Assembly (NCBI GenBank): GCA_046091905.1
Contig: JBJTCN010000007.1
Coordinates: forward strand, 1 to 14,190
Direction: 5' to 3'
Length of the DNA stretch: 14,190 nt
Source of the DNA: ZLKRG08 sp046091905
GTDB taxonomy: Bacteria; Actinomycetota; Actinomycetes; Nanopelagicales; Nanopelagicaceae
Shown here: positions 1 through 6,814 of the stretch, piece after piece
Position numbering within the stretch: the first letter of the stretch is position 1
How the letters are laid out: every line of letters begins with the position of its first letter
Position numbers and translations under genes: made by a program
Notes under the pieces: model-generated
Database searches by the model: none
Told to the model about the DNA's origin: nothing
The model's input: the letters and a program-made list of their open reading frames with translations, nothing else

Positions 1-414
1 TCTCGAGGTCGCGCAAATATCACAATTGCTCTAGGAGATAAAGAAATTGCAGGCGAGGTTATAAGAGGAGCAGTACCAACTACTTCGCCTTCAGCGCAGC
101 CAACACAGACACCATCGCCTTCAGCGCAGCCAACACAGACACCATCGCCATCTCCATCTGCTACAAAATCTAATTCAAATGAGTACACACTTGATCAGGT
201 AAAGGCGCGAAATTCAGCAACCAGCTGTTGGAGCGTAATTGACGGGTATGTTTATGATTTGACCAATTGGATTGCTTCTCATCCTGGTGGACCGGCTGCA
301 ATCAGATCATTATGTGGAATAGATGGCACAACCGCATTTCTTGCCCAACATGAAGGTCAGAAAAATCCGATTAATAGATTAGCGATATATAGATTGGGAC
401 CACTTAAAAAGTAA
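1..414 (+). CDS. Cytochrome b5-like heme-binding domain protein, C-terminal part
   Basis: This is an open frame entering from the left edge and ending at TAA 412-414; 137 codons are visible and the N-terminus lies outside the window. Visible residues 1-25 are the tail of an unknown upstream region. Residues ~25-60 form a low-complexity linker rich in Ser, Pro, Thr and Gln, built on two identical copies of the decapeptide SPSAQPTQTP. Residues ~61-137 look like a cytochrome b5 domain: an HPGG motif with His94, and a second His117 in AFLAQHEGQ about 23 residues later. These are the usual two axial heme ligands. The Pro/Thr/Ser linker is typical of exported or surface-anchored actinobacterial proteins, so a redox domain tethered outside the membrane is a fair inference. 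The gene is absent from automated ORF calls only because its start is missing. Domain identity is fairly sure; partner and function are unknown. Confidence 0.8.
   Translation, partial: SRGRANITIALGDKEIAGEVIRGAVPTTSPSAQPTQTPSPSAQPTQTPSPSPSATKSNSNEYTLDQVKARNSATSCWSVIDGYVYDLTNWIASHPGGPAAIRSLCGIDGTTAFLAQHEGQKNPINRLAIYRLGPLKK
85..144 (+). repeat. Tandem 30-bp repeat, two identical copies
   Basis: Positions 85-114 and 115-144 are identical 30-base units, in frame with the cytochrome b5-like gene. Each encodes SPSAQPTQTP. A shortened continuation (SPSPSPS) follows directly. The perfect nucleotide identity points to recent duplication or slippage that lengthened the linker. Confidence 0.93.
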
Positions 415-426
415 TTGTAAACAGAA

Positions 427-465
427 GTGAGGAGGGTCGGGCTCGAACCCACGACGACCGGATTA
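427..465 (-). pseudogene. Degenerate duplicate of the 3' half of tRNA-Met
   Basis: This stretch matches positions 495-533 (the 3' part of the adjacent tRNA-Met) at about 35 of 39 bases. It covers the 3' trailer, the acceptor 3' strand, the T arm, the variable region and the 3' side of the anticodon stem, and it stops inside the anticodon. One T-stem pair is broken (GTGGG against CCGAC) and no matching 5' half is visible in 466-494. It therefore cannot fold as a tRNA. The extent, from anticodon loop to 3' end, is the segment commonly duplicated when elements integrate into tRNA genes. It could equally be the remnant of a tandem tRNA copy. Confidence 0.7.
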
Positions 466-495
466 GTTTTCAAATACATGCAAGAACTAACGGAG

Positions 496-569
496 TGAGG
501 CGGGTCGGGCTCGAACCGACGACGACCAAATTATGAGTTTGGGGCTCTAACCAACTGAGCTACCGCCTC
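496..569 (-). tRNA. tRNA-Met (CAT anticodon), elongator type
   Basis: Read on the minus strand this folds as a complete cloverleaf. The acceptor is GAGGCGG/CCGCCTC, the D arm is GCTC-loop-GAGC, and the anticodon stem is CCAAA/TTTGG around loop CTCATAA (anticodon CAT). The variable region is five bases, the T arm is GTCGG-TTCGAGC-CCGAC, and the discriminator is A at 496. CCA is not encoded. The first acceptor pair G-C argues against initiator tRNA, which usually has an unpaired first position. A CAT anticodon can also belong to the lysidine-modified Ile tRNA; the CTCATAA loop fits either, and elongator Met is preferred on overall resemblance to actinobacterial Met tRNAs. Confidence 0.9.
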
Positions 570-658
570 TTGCGCTGCATACTCTACAAGATAAGCGGTT
601 TTGGAACACTTTACCCTTTTTTACCGCTGATACTAGGCTAGTTGCACATGGTTCTGAC
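570..658. other. Short intergenic region between the tRNA and the dehydrogenase gene
   Basis: This 89-base gap must hold the tRNA promoter (leftward) and the start region of the dehydrogenase gene (rightward). A six-base inverted pair AGCGGT...ACCGCT flanks a T-rich stretch. I see no convincing -35/-10 pair in either direction and no Shine-Dalgarno sequence before position 659. Confidence 0.4.
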
Positions 659-1654
659 ATGGAAAGAAAGGCAGCACAACGAATCCCAAAATGGAAAGTC
701 AATGCCCGAACTCAAGTTCATAATTTAGCTAAAGATAAGCGAATAAAAATTGATGACCTGCCGTTTCAGTGGGATGAGCTCTTCTTCAATATTGGACCAA
801 TCACAGCAGAATTAAGATTGATTGATGGCGTAACTCCTCGTCCAGAAGATTTGGCGAAGATTACTTTCTACGTACCACGCTATATGTATGGTGCGGCAGC
901 TCTGGCACCGATCGCAAAGATGAGTTCGCTCAAAGTAATTCAATCTCCAAATGCCGGAGTCGATGATGTAATCCCACTTCGCCCTACAGGTGTCACGCTA
1001 TGTAACGCAGCAGGCGTGCACGATGCATCTACCGCTGAACTTGCCGTTGGTTTAGCGATAGCCGCACGACGCGGCTTTGCGAAATTTGCCCAGGATCAGA
1101 GCGCCGGCAAATGGTCACATCAAACTTTTGCTGCTCTTACCGATTCGAAGATTGCCATTGTTGGCCATGGAAATATTGGTAAAACTATTTCAAGAATGTT
1201 GGCCGGTTTTGAAGTTGAAATTACGTCATTTTCTAGATCAGGAGCTGCAGGTTCGCTAACCATAGATAAATTTGACCAACTAATTGATACTTTTGATGTA
1301 ATCATTTTGATCGTTCCGCTTAATGAACAGACTCGACATTTAATGAATTCCGCGCGCTTGGCTGCGATGAAAGATGGCGCCGCCTTAGTAAATGTGGCGA
1401 GAGGGCCGATCGTCGACACTGACGCTTTAGTCGCAGAGCTAAATGCGGGGCGCATCTGCGCGGGGCTGGATGTAACTGACCCAGAACCGTTGCCAACCGG
1501 ACATCCACTGTGGCGCGCACCTAATACCTTCATTACTCCGCACGTCGGCGGTGACTCAAAAGCATTTGAACCACGCGGGCGGGCGCTTATTGAGGCGCAA
1601 CTGGCGCGCTTTGCGGCAGGCCAGCCTTTAGTAAACGTTGTCGCCGAAGGTTAA
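659..1654 (+). CDS. D-isomer-specific 2-hydroxyacid dehydrogenase
   Basis: This is an NAD(P)-dependent oxidoreductase of the D-2-hydroxyacid dehydrogenase family (phosphoglycerate or glyoxylate/hydroxypyruvate reductase-like), 331 residues. The Rossmann motif GHGNIG spans residues 169-174. The family catalytic set is present: Arg248 in NVARG, Glu276 in DPEP and His295 in TPHVGG. Residues ~88-104 (IQSPNAGVDD) match the substrate-side motif. The substrate cannot be named from sequence; the sugar-acid setting allows reduction of a 2-keto acid or hydroxypyruvate. The N-terminus is odd: about 28 basic residues precede the point where family similarity begins (near LPFQWDELF), and no Shine-Dalgarno sequence precedes the ATG. 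No in-frame ATG or GTG offers a better start, so the start is uncertain. The gene is convergent with the next one, 13 bases between the stops. Confidence 0.88.
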   Translation: MERKAAQRIPKWKVNARTQVHNLAKDKRIKIDDLPFQWDELFFNIGPITAELRLIDGVTPRPEDLAKITFYVPRYMYGAAALAPIAKMSSLKVIQSPNAGVDDVIPLRPTGVTLCNAAGVHDASTAELAVGLAIAARRGFAKFAQDQSAGKWSHQTFAALTDSKIAIVGHGNIGKTISRMLAGFEVEITSFSRSGAAGSLTIDKFDQLIDTFDVIILIVPLNEQTRHLMNSARLAAMKDGAALVNVARGPIVDTDALVAELNAGRICAGLDVTDPEPLPTGHPLWRAPNTFITPHVGGDSKAFEPRGRALIEAQLARFAAGQPLVNVVAEG

Positions 1655-1667
1655 AACGGCGCGTAAG

Positions 1668-2789
1668 TTAAAGAATTTCGACTGTGTGCTTGTCGATGAA
1701 ATCCCAGTCGTATTTGATGCATAGACCTTCACCTTGTGGGGCCATCACATATCCATCAACGATATTTAGTTGGCTCTTGGTGCCGAATTGGAAATCATCA
1801 AATGGATAAAGTGTTTCAAAGAATTCGCAATTGCTGATCGCTAGAGATGGATGGAGCTGTACTTGCTCTAACCCGTGATAAATGGTGGTGTGAAGTTCAC
1901 ATTTCACACCAAAAGATTCGGCAAGATGCGCCGTTTTCATGACTGCGGTGATTCCAGCGCGCCACGAGACATCGGTACGGACGATATCGACAATTCCATC
2001 TTTGATGCAGCTTGCAACAGAATAATTATTCCCCGCAATCACTTCTGTGCCACAGATTGGAATATCTAACTTTTCACGTAGTTTCTTTAACCCGTTTAAA
2101 TCGACATCAAGTAAAGGCTCTTCCAGCCATTTGTAACCAAGTTTTTCTAGCTCGCGACCAGCTTTTAAGGCTTCTTCATATGAATACATAATCACCGGAT
2201 CTGCCATCAAAGTGAAATCATCGCCGACGGCCTTACGTACCGCGCGATAGCAAGCGATATCCAGATCCAAACCTCCTGGTGGGTGAAGTTTGTATCCGCG
2301 GTAACCCTTGGCTTTAACTTCTAGCGCTTGCTTTGCATAATCTTCAGGACCGGGCAAAAACATAGATGAGACATATAGCGGAACTTTCTCGCGCGCTGCA
2401 CCTAAGATTTTATAAACTGGCAGATGCGCCATCTTGCCCACGATATCCCAGCAGGCGTTATCAAATGGGGCGTAGGCATAGATTGGAACGTGGTTCCAGC
2501 GGCGATCAAAGAGTTCGAACTCCTTGATATTTTTTGCCGAATCATGCGCACTTCTACCGATAAAAAATGGCTTTACCTGCGACATAGTTGCCGCCGCAGC
2601 TTTCGCATCTTGCGCGCCAAAACCGAATGAAGTGCCTTTAACTCCGTCTTCGGTGGTGATTGTGATTACTGTGAAATCGGGGCGTGAGCCACCAGGTAGC
2701 TTTACTGCGGCAACGGCATCTCGTGAATCTGCGTCATCTGATCCACGACAGGCGCGAATTTCAATATCTTTGATAACTGATAAGCCCAC
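1668..2789 (-). CDS. Mandelate racemase/muconate lactonizing-type enolase-superfamily enzyme (probable sugar-acid dehydratase)
   Basis: This is a 373-residue enolase-superfamily protein with the normal cap plus barrel length. Enzymes of this family abstract the proton alpha to a carboxylate using Mg2+. Visible residues are K167-L-H169 at the strand-2 position (most mandelate-racemase members have KxK), metal ligands Asp197, Glu223 and Glu249, and a general-base dyad Asp273/His300. The 27-residue dyad spacing is the same as in mandelate racemase. It is therefore probably a catalytically competent acid-sugar dehydratase or racemase; the substrate is unknown. The start is GTG, preceded on the minus strand by an AGGA element about eight bases away. 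It lies 76 bases downstream of the GntR gene and may have its own promoter in that gap (see the entry at 2790-2865). A homologue with a related KxH motif sits at 5729-6814. Confidence 0.88.
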   Translation of the reverse strand: MGLSVIKDIEIRACRGSDDADSRDAVAAVKLPGGSRPDFTVITITTEDGVKGTSFGFGAQDAKAAAATMSQVKPFFIGRSAHDSAKNIKEFELFDRRWNHVPIYAYAPFDNACWDIVGKMAHLPVYKILGAAREKVPLYVSSMFLPGPEDYAKQALEVKAKGYRGYKLHPPGGLDLDIACYRAVRKAVGDDFTLMADPVIMYSYEEALKAGRELEKLGYKWLEEPLLDVDLNGLKKLREKLDIPICGTEVIAGNNYSVASCIKDGIVDIVRTDVSWRAGITAVMKTAHLAESFGVKCELHTTIYHGLEQVQLHPSLAISNCEFFETLYPFDDFQFGTKSQLNIVDGYVMAPQGEGLCIKYDWDFIDKHTVEIL

Positions 2790-2865
2790 GTGAATTCCTA
2801 TCTCTCAAAATCCTATAGGAAAACTTAACCTGCAGAGCAGCGCAGGTCAAGGTTATTTTTGCGGG
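2790..2865 (-). promoter_or_regulatory. Intergenic region with possible promoter and operator for the 373-aa enolase-superfamily gene
   Basis: On the minus strand a TTGACC hexamer (2850-2845) lies 17 bases before TAAGTT (2827-2822), a possible though weak -35/-10 pair. A perfect 10-base palindrome, TCCTATAGGA at 2811-2820, falls where transcription would begin and could be an operator. An imperfect inverted repeat, ACCTGC (2828-2833) with GCAGGT (2842-2847), overlaps the spacer. It could be the weak end of the GntR transcript or a second protein site. All of this is inference from short motifs. Confidence 0.3.
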
Positions 2866-3642
2866 TTATTTTTTATTAATGGCTTGCGCAGCGGGGGAGA
2901 AGCGCTTTAGCGATGATTCGATGTGTGCATGCATCGCGGTTCTGGCGGCTTTTGAGTTCTGTTCGATTATCGCTTTAGCGATGACATCATGTTCCTTTAG
3001 CGCTAACTGACCAGATCCAGATTCATAATAATCTTCAAAGAGATCTTGAATGTATTTAGCGCTTCGCTCGCCCTCAACGCGATGTAATTTATTGGCCATA
3101 AAGAGTCTAAATAAATGTAAGTGGCAGTGGATTCGTTCATAGGATTCGGCAACTGTTTGATTTCCGGAAATGTTGGCAATTAGCGCATGGAACCGCGAAT
3201 CATGCTCGGCAAGTGCCTGAATTTGATCGTCACCAGATATTTTTAGCGCGGTCTTTGCGCTCTGCATCTCAGCCTTGAGCGCCGTCTTGCCGGTGTTATC
3301 TATTAATTTGGCCGCTTGTTCAGCAGCCCAAGGTTCAATTAGAAGGCGGAATTGAAAGAGGTCGTTAAATTCTTTTATCGAAAGTAGATCTGTGGCTTTG
3401 TAGCCCTTCAGCGGTTCCTTTGCGATCAGTCCATCCGATTCGAGTCGCGCTAAAGCTTCGCGAACCGGAGTTTGCGAAACATCGAGTTGCACTGCTAAGG
3501 CATCGATATTTACGCGAGAACCTGGTGCAATTTCGTGATCAAAGATCATCGCCTTGATCATTTCGTAAATTTCGTCAGATAAGACGGAGCGTCGGGGAGC
3601 GCGTTTAACTGGGCGAGAAGGTGTGCCCTTCTTGGTTTGCAT
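2866..3642 (-). CDS. FadR-type GntR transcriptional regulator
   Basis: A 258-residue DNA-binding repressor or activator, presumably controlling these divergent sugar-acid operons in response to a pathway metabolite. Residues ~18-85 form the winged helix of the GntR family, with the recognition motif VSQTPVREALARLESDGL at 55-72. Residues ~90-245 form an all-helical FCD effector domain; Asp148, His152, His218 and His240 match the usual metal-binding set. The N-terminal tail (1-17) is basic and probably disordered. The ATG start is preceded by a strong purine-rich site (GAGGTGAGG) directly upstream. It follows the SDR gene by 36 bases containing a stem-loop, so it is probably co-transcribed with the dehydratases. 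FCD regulators commonly sense sugar acids or carboxylates, in keeping with the neighbours; the actual effector is not known. Confidence 0.93.
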   Translation of the reverse strand: MQTKKGTPSRPVKRAPRRSVLSDEIYEMIKAMIFDHEIAPGSRVNIDALAVQLDVSQTPVREALARLESDGLIAKEPLKGYKATDLLSIKEFNDLFQFRLLIEPWAAEQAAKLIDNTGKTALKAEMQSAKTALKISGDDQIQALAEHDSRFHALIANISGNQTVAESYERIHCHLHLFRLFMANKLHRVEGERSAKYIQDLFEDYYESGSGQLALKEHDVIAKAIIEQNSKAARTAMHAHIESSLKRFSPAAQAINKK

Positions 3643-3660
3643 GCCTCACCTCATTCAGAT

Positions 3661-3678
3661 GCGATTTTAAGAAATCGC
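3661..3678 (-). terminator. Small stem-loop between the SDR and GntR genes
   Basis: GCGATTT (3661-3667) and AAATCGC (3672-3678) form a perfect seven-pair stem with a four-base loop, starting directly after the SDR stop codon and ending just before the GntR ribosome site. There is no U-run on the minus strand, so it is more likely a partial terminator or mRNA-processing site that lowers regulator expression than a full stop. Confidence 0.5.
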
Positions 3679-4428
3679 TTACTTGCGAAGGCGTAATCCT
3701 TGCATACCGCCATCTACGCTGAGAACTACCCCCGTGGTGGAAGCCTGGCGTGGGCTGGCTAGATAGAGAATTGCGCTGGCAACTTCATCTGCGCTGACTA
3801 AGCGGCCAATAGGTTGGCGCGCCTCAAGCGCGGCGCGCTCGGCAGCCGGATCTGCCGCTTGTGAGAGTAAACGCGAAACCCATGGAGTATCGGCAGTTCC
3901 TGGAGCTACGCAATTGACGCGCACTTTATCGGGAATTCCATCGGCGGCCATTGCCAGAGTTAGCGAAAGCACTGCGCCTTTACTTGCAGAGTAAACGGCG
4001 CGTTGTGGCAACCCAGCAGTTGCTGCTATCGAACAGGTATTAACAATCGATGCGCACTTACTTTTCTTGAGAAACGGCATTGCGGCAGCGCTTACGCGAC
4101 CCATACCGAAAACATTCACGCCAAAGACTTTCGTCCATTCTTCTTCTTTAGCATCGGTAATAGAACCGATGGCGCCAACGCCTGCGTTATTTGCCAAGAT
4201 ATCGATTACATCGGTTTGTTTGGCAATTTCTATAAATGCAGCCGAAACATTGGAAGGATTGGATACATCGCATGGAATAAAAACTGCATGCGCACCCATC
4301 TCGCCTGCGTTTAAATCTAAACCAAATACTTTCGCACCGGATTCTGAGAGCATTCGCGCCACCGACAGACCGATTCCTGAACCAGCTCCCGTAACGACCG
4401 CAGTGAGACCTTTGAATTCGGCGCTCAT
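3679..4428 (-). CDS. SDR-family dehydrogenase, probable 2-keto-3-deoxy-L-fuconate dehydrogenase
   Basis: A classical short-chain dehydrogenase of 249 residues. The cofactor motif TGAGSGIG is at 13-20, and Asp38 at the end of strand 2 favours NAD over NADP. NNAG is at 80-83. The catalytic set Asn105, Ser133, Tyr146 and Lys150 is complete, and residues ~173-186 (CVAPGTADTPWVSR) resemble sequences I associate with 2-keto-3-deoxy-L-fuconate dehydrogenases. That enzyme oxidises the 2-keto-3-deoxy acid made by L-fuconate dehydratase to a diketo acid, the next step in the non-phosphorylative L-fucose pathway. The gene starts two bases after the stop of the L-fuconate dehydratase, which supports the assignment. 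SDR substrate calls from sequence alone are soft; another sugar or polyol dehydrogenase is the alternative. Confidence 0.8.
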   Translation of the reverse strand: MSAEFKGLTAVVTGAGSGIGLSVARMLSESGAKVFGLDLNAGEMGAHAVFIPCDVSNPSNVSAAFIEIAKQTDVIDILANNAGVGAIGSITDAKEEEWTKVFGVNVFGMGRVSAAAMPFLKKSKCASIVNTCSIAATAGLPQRAVYSASKGAVLSLTLAMAADGIPDKVRVNCVAPGTADTPWVSRLLSQAADPAAERAALEARQPIGRLVSADEVASAILYLASPRQASTTGVVLSVDGGMQGLRLRK

Positions 4429-4430
4429 GC

Positions 4431-5729
4431 TTATGCTCCATTCTTCCAGTAAGTCCCGGATGGGAATTTGAACTCATCGATACTTGCTTCATGTATTTCA
4501 GCGCCCGCTCCAGGTGATAACGGTGCCATGTAATTGCCATTCTGTATATCAGTTGGAACTAGAAAATGTTCGTGTAGGTGATCGACAAATTCAACAACTC
4601 TTCCTGGGTGATGGCCAGTTACTGCAACAGCATCGAACATCGCAAGATGTTGCACCATCTCGCATAATCCGACACCGCCCGCATGCGGACAGACCGGAAC
4701 TCCGAATTTAGCTGCCATCAAAATATTTGCCAGATTTTCATTAACACCAGCAACGCGGGTGGCATCAATCTGCATTACCGAAAAACCTTTGCTTTGCAGA
4801 AGTTGTTTGAAGATGATTCGCGAGCCTGCCATTTCACCGGTTGCTACGCGAGTTGGCGCAATCCCAGCAGCGATCTTGGCGTGGCCCACCACATCAGTAG
4901 GAGAAGTTGGCTCCTCCGCCCAAGTTAACTTGAACTCTTTAAGTTGATTGATCCAGGTGATGGCATCATCGACATCCCAGACTTGATTGGCATCGATAGC
5001 GATTGCGAAATCAGGTCCAACGAGTTCGCGCACTTTGCGCAGGCGGCGCTGGTCATCTGCAAGTGATTTGCCGCATTTATATTTAAGAAGTTTAAATCCT
5101 TGATCCATCGCCTCTTGAGTAAGTTTGAGCATCTTCTCATCAGAGTAGCCAAGCCAGCCGGGCGAAGTTGTATAAGCCGGCACTCCATGTGCGCGCAACT
5201 TTGCTTCGTTATCGGCTTTGTAATCAAGTTGGCGATTTAAGATATCGAGGGCTTCTGGCTTGGTGAGGGCATCAGTTATATATCTGAAATCAATCGCATC
5301 AACAATTTGTTGTGGTGAAAGATCGGCGAGCAATTTCCAAAGCGGAACTTTTCGCTCCTTGGCAAATAGATCCCAAAGCGCATTAAGTACACCACCGGCG
5401 CCCATATGAAAGACGCCATAGTCAGGGCCAAGCCAACGCAATTGTGAATCTGCCGATAATTGACGGGCAATTTCGCCGATATTTTCTGATGCATCAGAAG
5501 TATCAAGGCCTACAATTTTTTCAGCGAGTATTTCAATCGCCTTAAGCTGCACTTCATTGCCGCGACCGATTGTGAAAACAAGTGAATCGCCATGAATTTC
5601 GGAGTCGGTGTTAATTCGTAGATACGCTCCGGAATAATCAGGATCCTGATTCATGGCATCGGAACCGTCTAAAGATTTAGATGTTGGGAAACGTACATCA
5701 AAAGTTTCAACCCCAGTTATTTTGGCCAT
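4431..5729 (-). CDS. fucD: L-fuconate dehydratase (enolase superfamily)
   Basis: A 432-residue enzyme expected to dehydrate L-fuconate, and often L-galactonate or D-arabinonate, to the 2-keto-3-deoxy acid. Length and key residues fit the FucD/ENOSF1 family. TTSPGWLGYSDEK (187-199) is characteristic. The KxK pair is Lys216/Lys218, the metal-binding residues are Asp246, Glu272 and Glu299, Asn248 sits beside Asp246, and the acid/base dyad is Asp322/His349. As I recall the residue numbers of the characterised Xanthomonas enzyme, these match with a constant shift of two. The ATG overlaps the TAA of the preceding gene by one base, so the two are translationally coupled. The following SDR gene begins two bases after its stop. 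It is the most specific functional marker in the window and the main reason for proposing an L-fucose-type pathway. Confidence 0.93.
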   Translation of the reverse strand: MAKITGVETFDVRFPTSKSLDGSDAMNQDPDYSGAYLRINTDSEIHGDSLVFTIGRGNEVQLKAIEILAEKIVGLDTSDASENIGEIARQLSADSQLRWLGPDYGVFHMGAGGVLNALWDLFAKERKVPLWKLLADLSPQQIVDAIDFRYITDALTKPEALDILNRQLDYKADNEAKLRAHGVPAYTTSPGWLGYSDEKMLKLTQEAMDQGFKLLKYKCGKSLADDQRRLRKVRELVGPDFAIAIDANQVWDVDDAITWINQLKEFKLTWAEEPTSPTDVVGHAKIAAGIAPTRVATGEMAGSRIIFKQLLQSKGFSVMQIDATRVAGVNENLANILMAAKFGVPVCPHAGGVGLCEMVQHLAMFDAVAVTGHHPGRVVEFVDHLHEHFLVPTDIQNGNYMAPLSPGAGAEIHEASIDEFKFPSGTYWKNGA

Positions 5730-6814
5730 TACTTCACATACTTTTCTAGGCCTTTAGGAATTTCGTTTTCTCTCCAGATAGTTTCGTAGCCAACTCCTGG
5801 CGCAGTCGGCGCATGCACATGGCCGTCCGCGCGGACAAGCGATTCGCGTTTTATGGGATTGCCCCAAACCAGCGATTCGTAGGCGGTTGTGTTCTTAATT
5901 GCCATACATAAATGGGCACTTTCTAGGCCCATTCCGTGCACTTCGGCGCGTAAGTGATAAGCATCAGCAAGGTGGGCAATCCGCATTGCCCCGGTAAAAC
6001 CGCCCTTAAGAAAAGTACTTGTTCGCAAGCTGGTTGCAACACCTGTTGCTACAAAGTCTCCAGCGTTCATATGCGAACCATCGGTTACTTCGCCAAGCAA
6101 AAGTGGAACTCGAACTCTCTCACCTAACCATTTGTATGCAGTAACGCTGAATTCGCGCATCGGTTCTTCATACCAAAGGTAGCCAGCTTCATCCAACGCA
6201 TGGCCCAGATATAACGCATCCTGTAAATCAAAAGCAGCAGAGCCGTCATACATCAAATCAATATCGGGACCAACATGTGCACGAAGTGCCAAACAAAGTT
6301 CGGCATCCTTTTTAGCGTTTCCAAAAGCGTGCAACTTAATCATCGGATATCCGAGAGCGAGTGCTTGATCTGCAATATCTAAAAATTCAGATATTGAAGA
6401 GTATGTAACTGTCGATGCATATGCCGGCAGTGAAGTTCGGTACCCACCAAGTAGTTGATGGACTGGAAGCCCTGCTTGTTTTCCTCCAATATCCCAGAGA
6501 GCGACATCAACTAGGTGCGTGAGATTTGGCGCAAATCTTTCGATGCGATCTAACTCCCAAACTCGCTCCCACAAATGTTCGCGTTGCAAGGGATCTTGCC
6601 CAATGAGCTCTGGGCGAAATCGGCGCTCTACATAATCTTTAAGAATCACACCGCGATTTGTTGAAGCAAATCCGGTAATTCCAGCATCGGTTTCGATGGC
6701 TAGCCACGCCCCGAGAGTTGCACCTTCAGAACCTGGGATGCGATCTCGCCAGACGAAGGCGGGACTCCAGCCAGGACGCTCTTCCAAAACCACTTCAACG
6801 CTGGTGATTTTCAC
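5729..6814 (-). CDS. Mandelate racemase/muconate lactonizing-type enolase-superfamily protein with altered dyad
   Basis: A 361-residue enolase-superfamily protein, first gene of the leftward operon. The N-terminal cap is normal (MKITSVEVVL onwards). The barrel shows K160-L-H162, Asp190 as first metal ligand, Glu216 (YEEP) and Glu242 (GEV) as the others, and His293. In place of the Asp that normally pairs with this His, 27 residues before it, there is Ser266 (in LRTSTFL). The protein should therefore bind Mg2+ but may use a different acid/base arrangement, so the exact reaction is open: sugar-acid dehydration, epimerisation or lactone cycloisomerisation. The GTG start is supported by a GGGAAGG element seven bases upstream on the minus strand. 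The gene overlaps the L-fuconate dehydratase start by one base, so it should act in the same pathway. Confidence 0.87.
   Translation of the reverse strand: MKITSVEVVLEERPGWSPAFVWRDRIPGSEGATLGAWLAIETDAGITGFASTNRGVILKDYVERRFRPELIGQDPLQREHLWERVWELDRIERFAPNLTHLVDVALWDIGGKQAGLPVHQLLGGYRTSLPAYASTVTYSSISEFLDIADQALALGYPMIKLHAFGNAKKDAELCLALRAHVGPDIDLMYDGSAAFDLQDALYLGHALDEAGYLWYEEPMREFSVTAYKWLGERVRVPLLLGEVTDGSHMNAGDFVATGVATSLRTSTFLKGGFTGAMRIAHLADAYHLRAEVHGMGLESAHLCMAIKNTTAYESLVWGNPIKRESLVRADGHVHAPTAPGVGYETIWRENEIPKGLEKYVK

Noticed and set aside
427..501. A second functional tRNA gene
   Set aside because: Only the 3' half matches; the 5' half does not form acceptor, D or anticodon stems and a T-stem pair is broken.
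1120..1533. 137-codon minus-strand frame inside the 2-hydroxyacid dehydrogenase gene
   Set aside because: It is antisense to a gene with complete catalytic motifs and its translation resembles no family; a shadow frame.
4067..4471. 134-codon plus-strand frame opposite the SDR and dehydratase genes
   Set aside because: It is antisense to well-supported coding sequence and shows no recognisable protein features.
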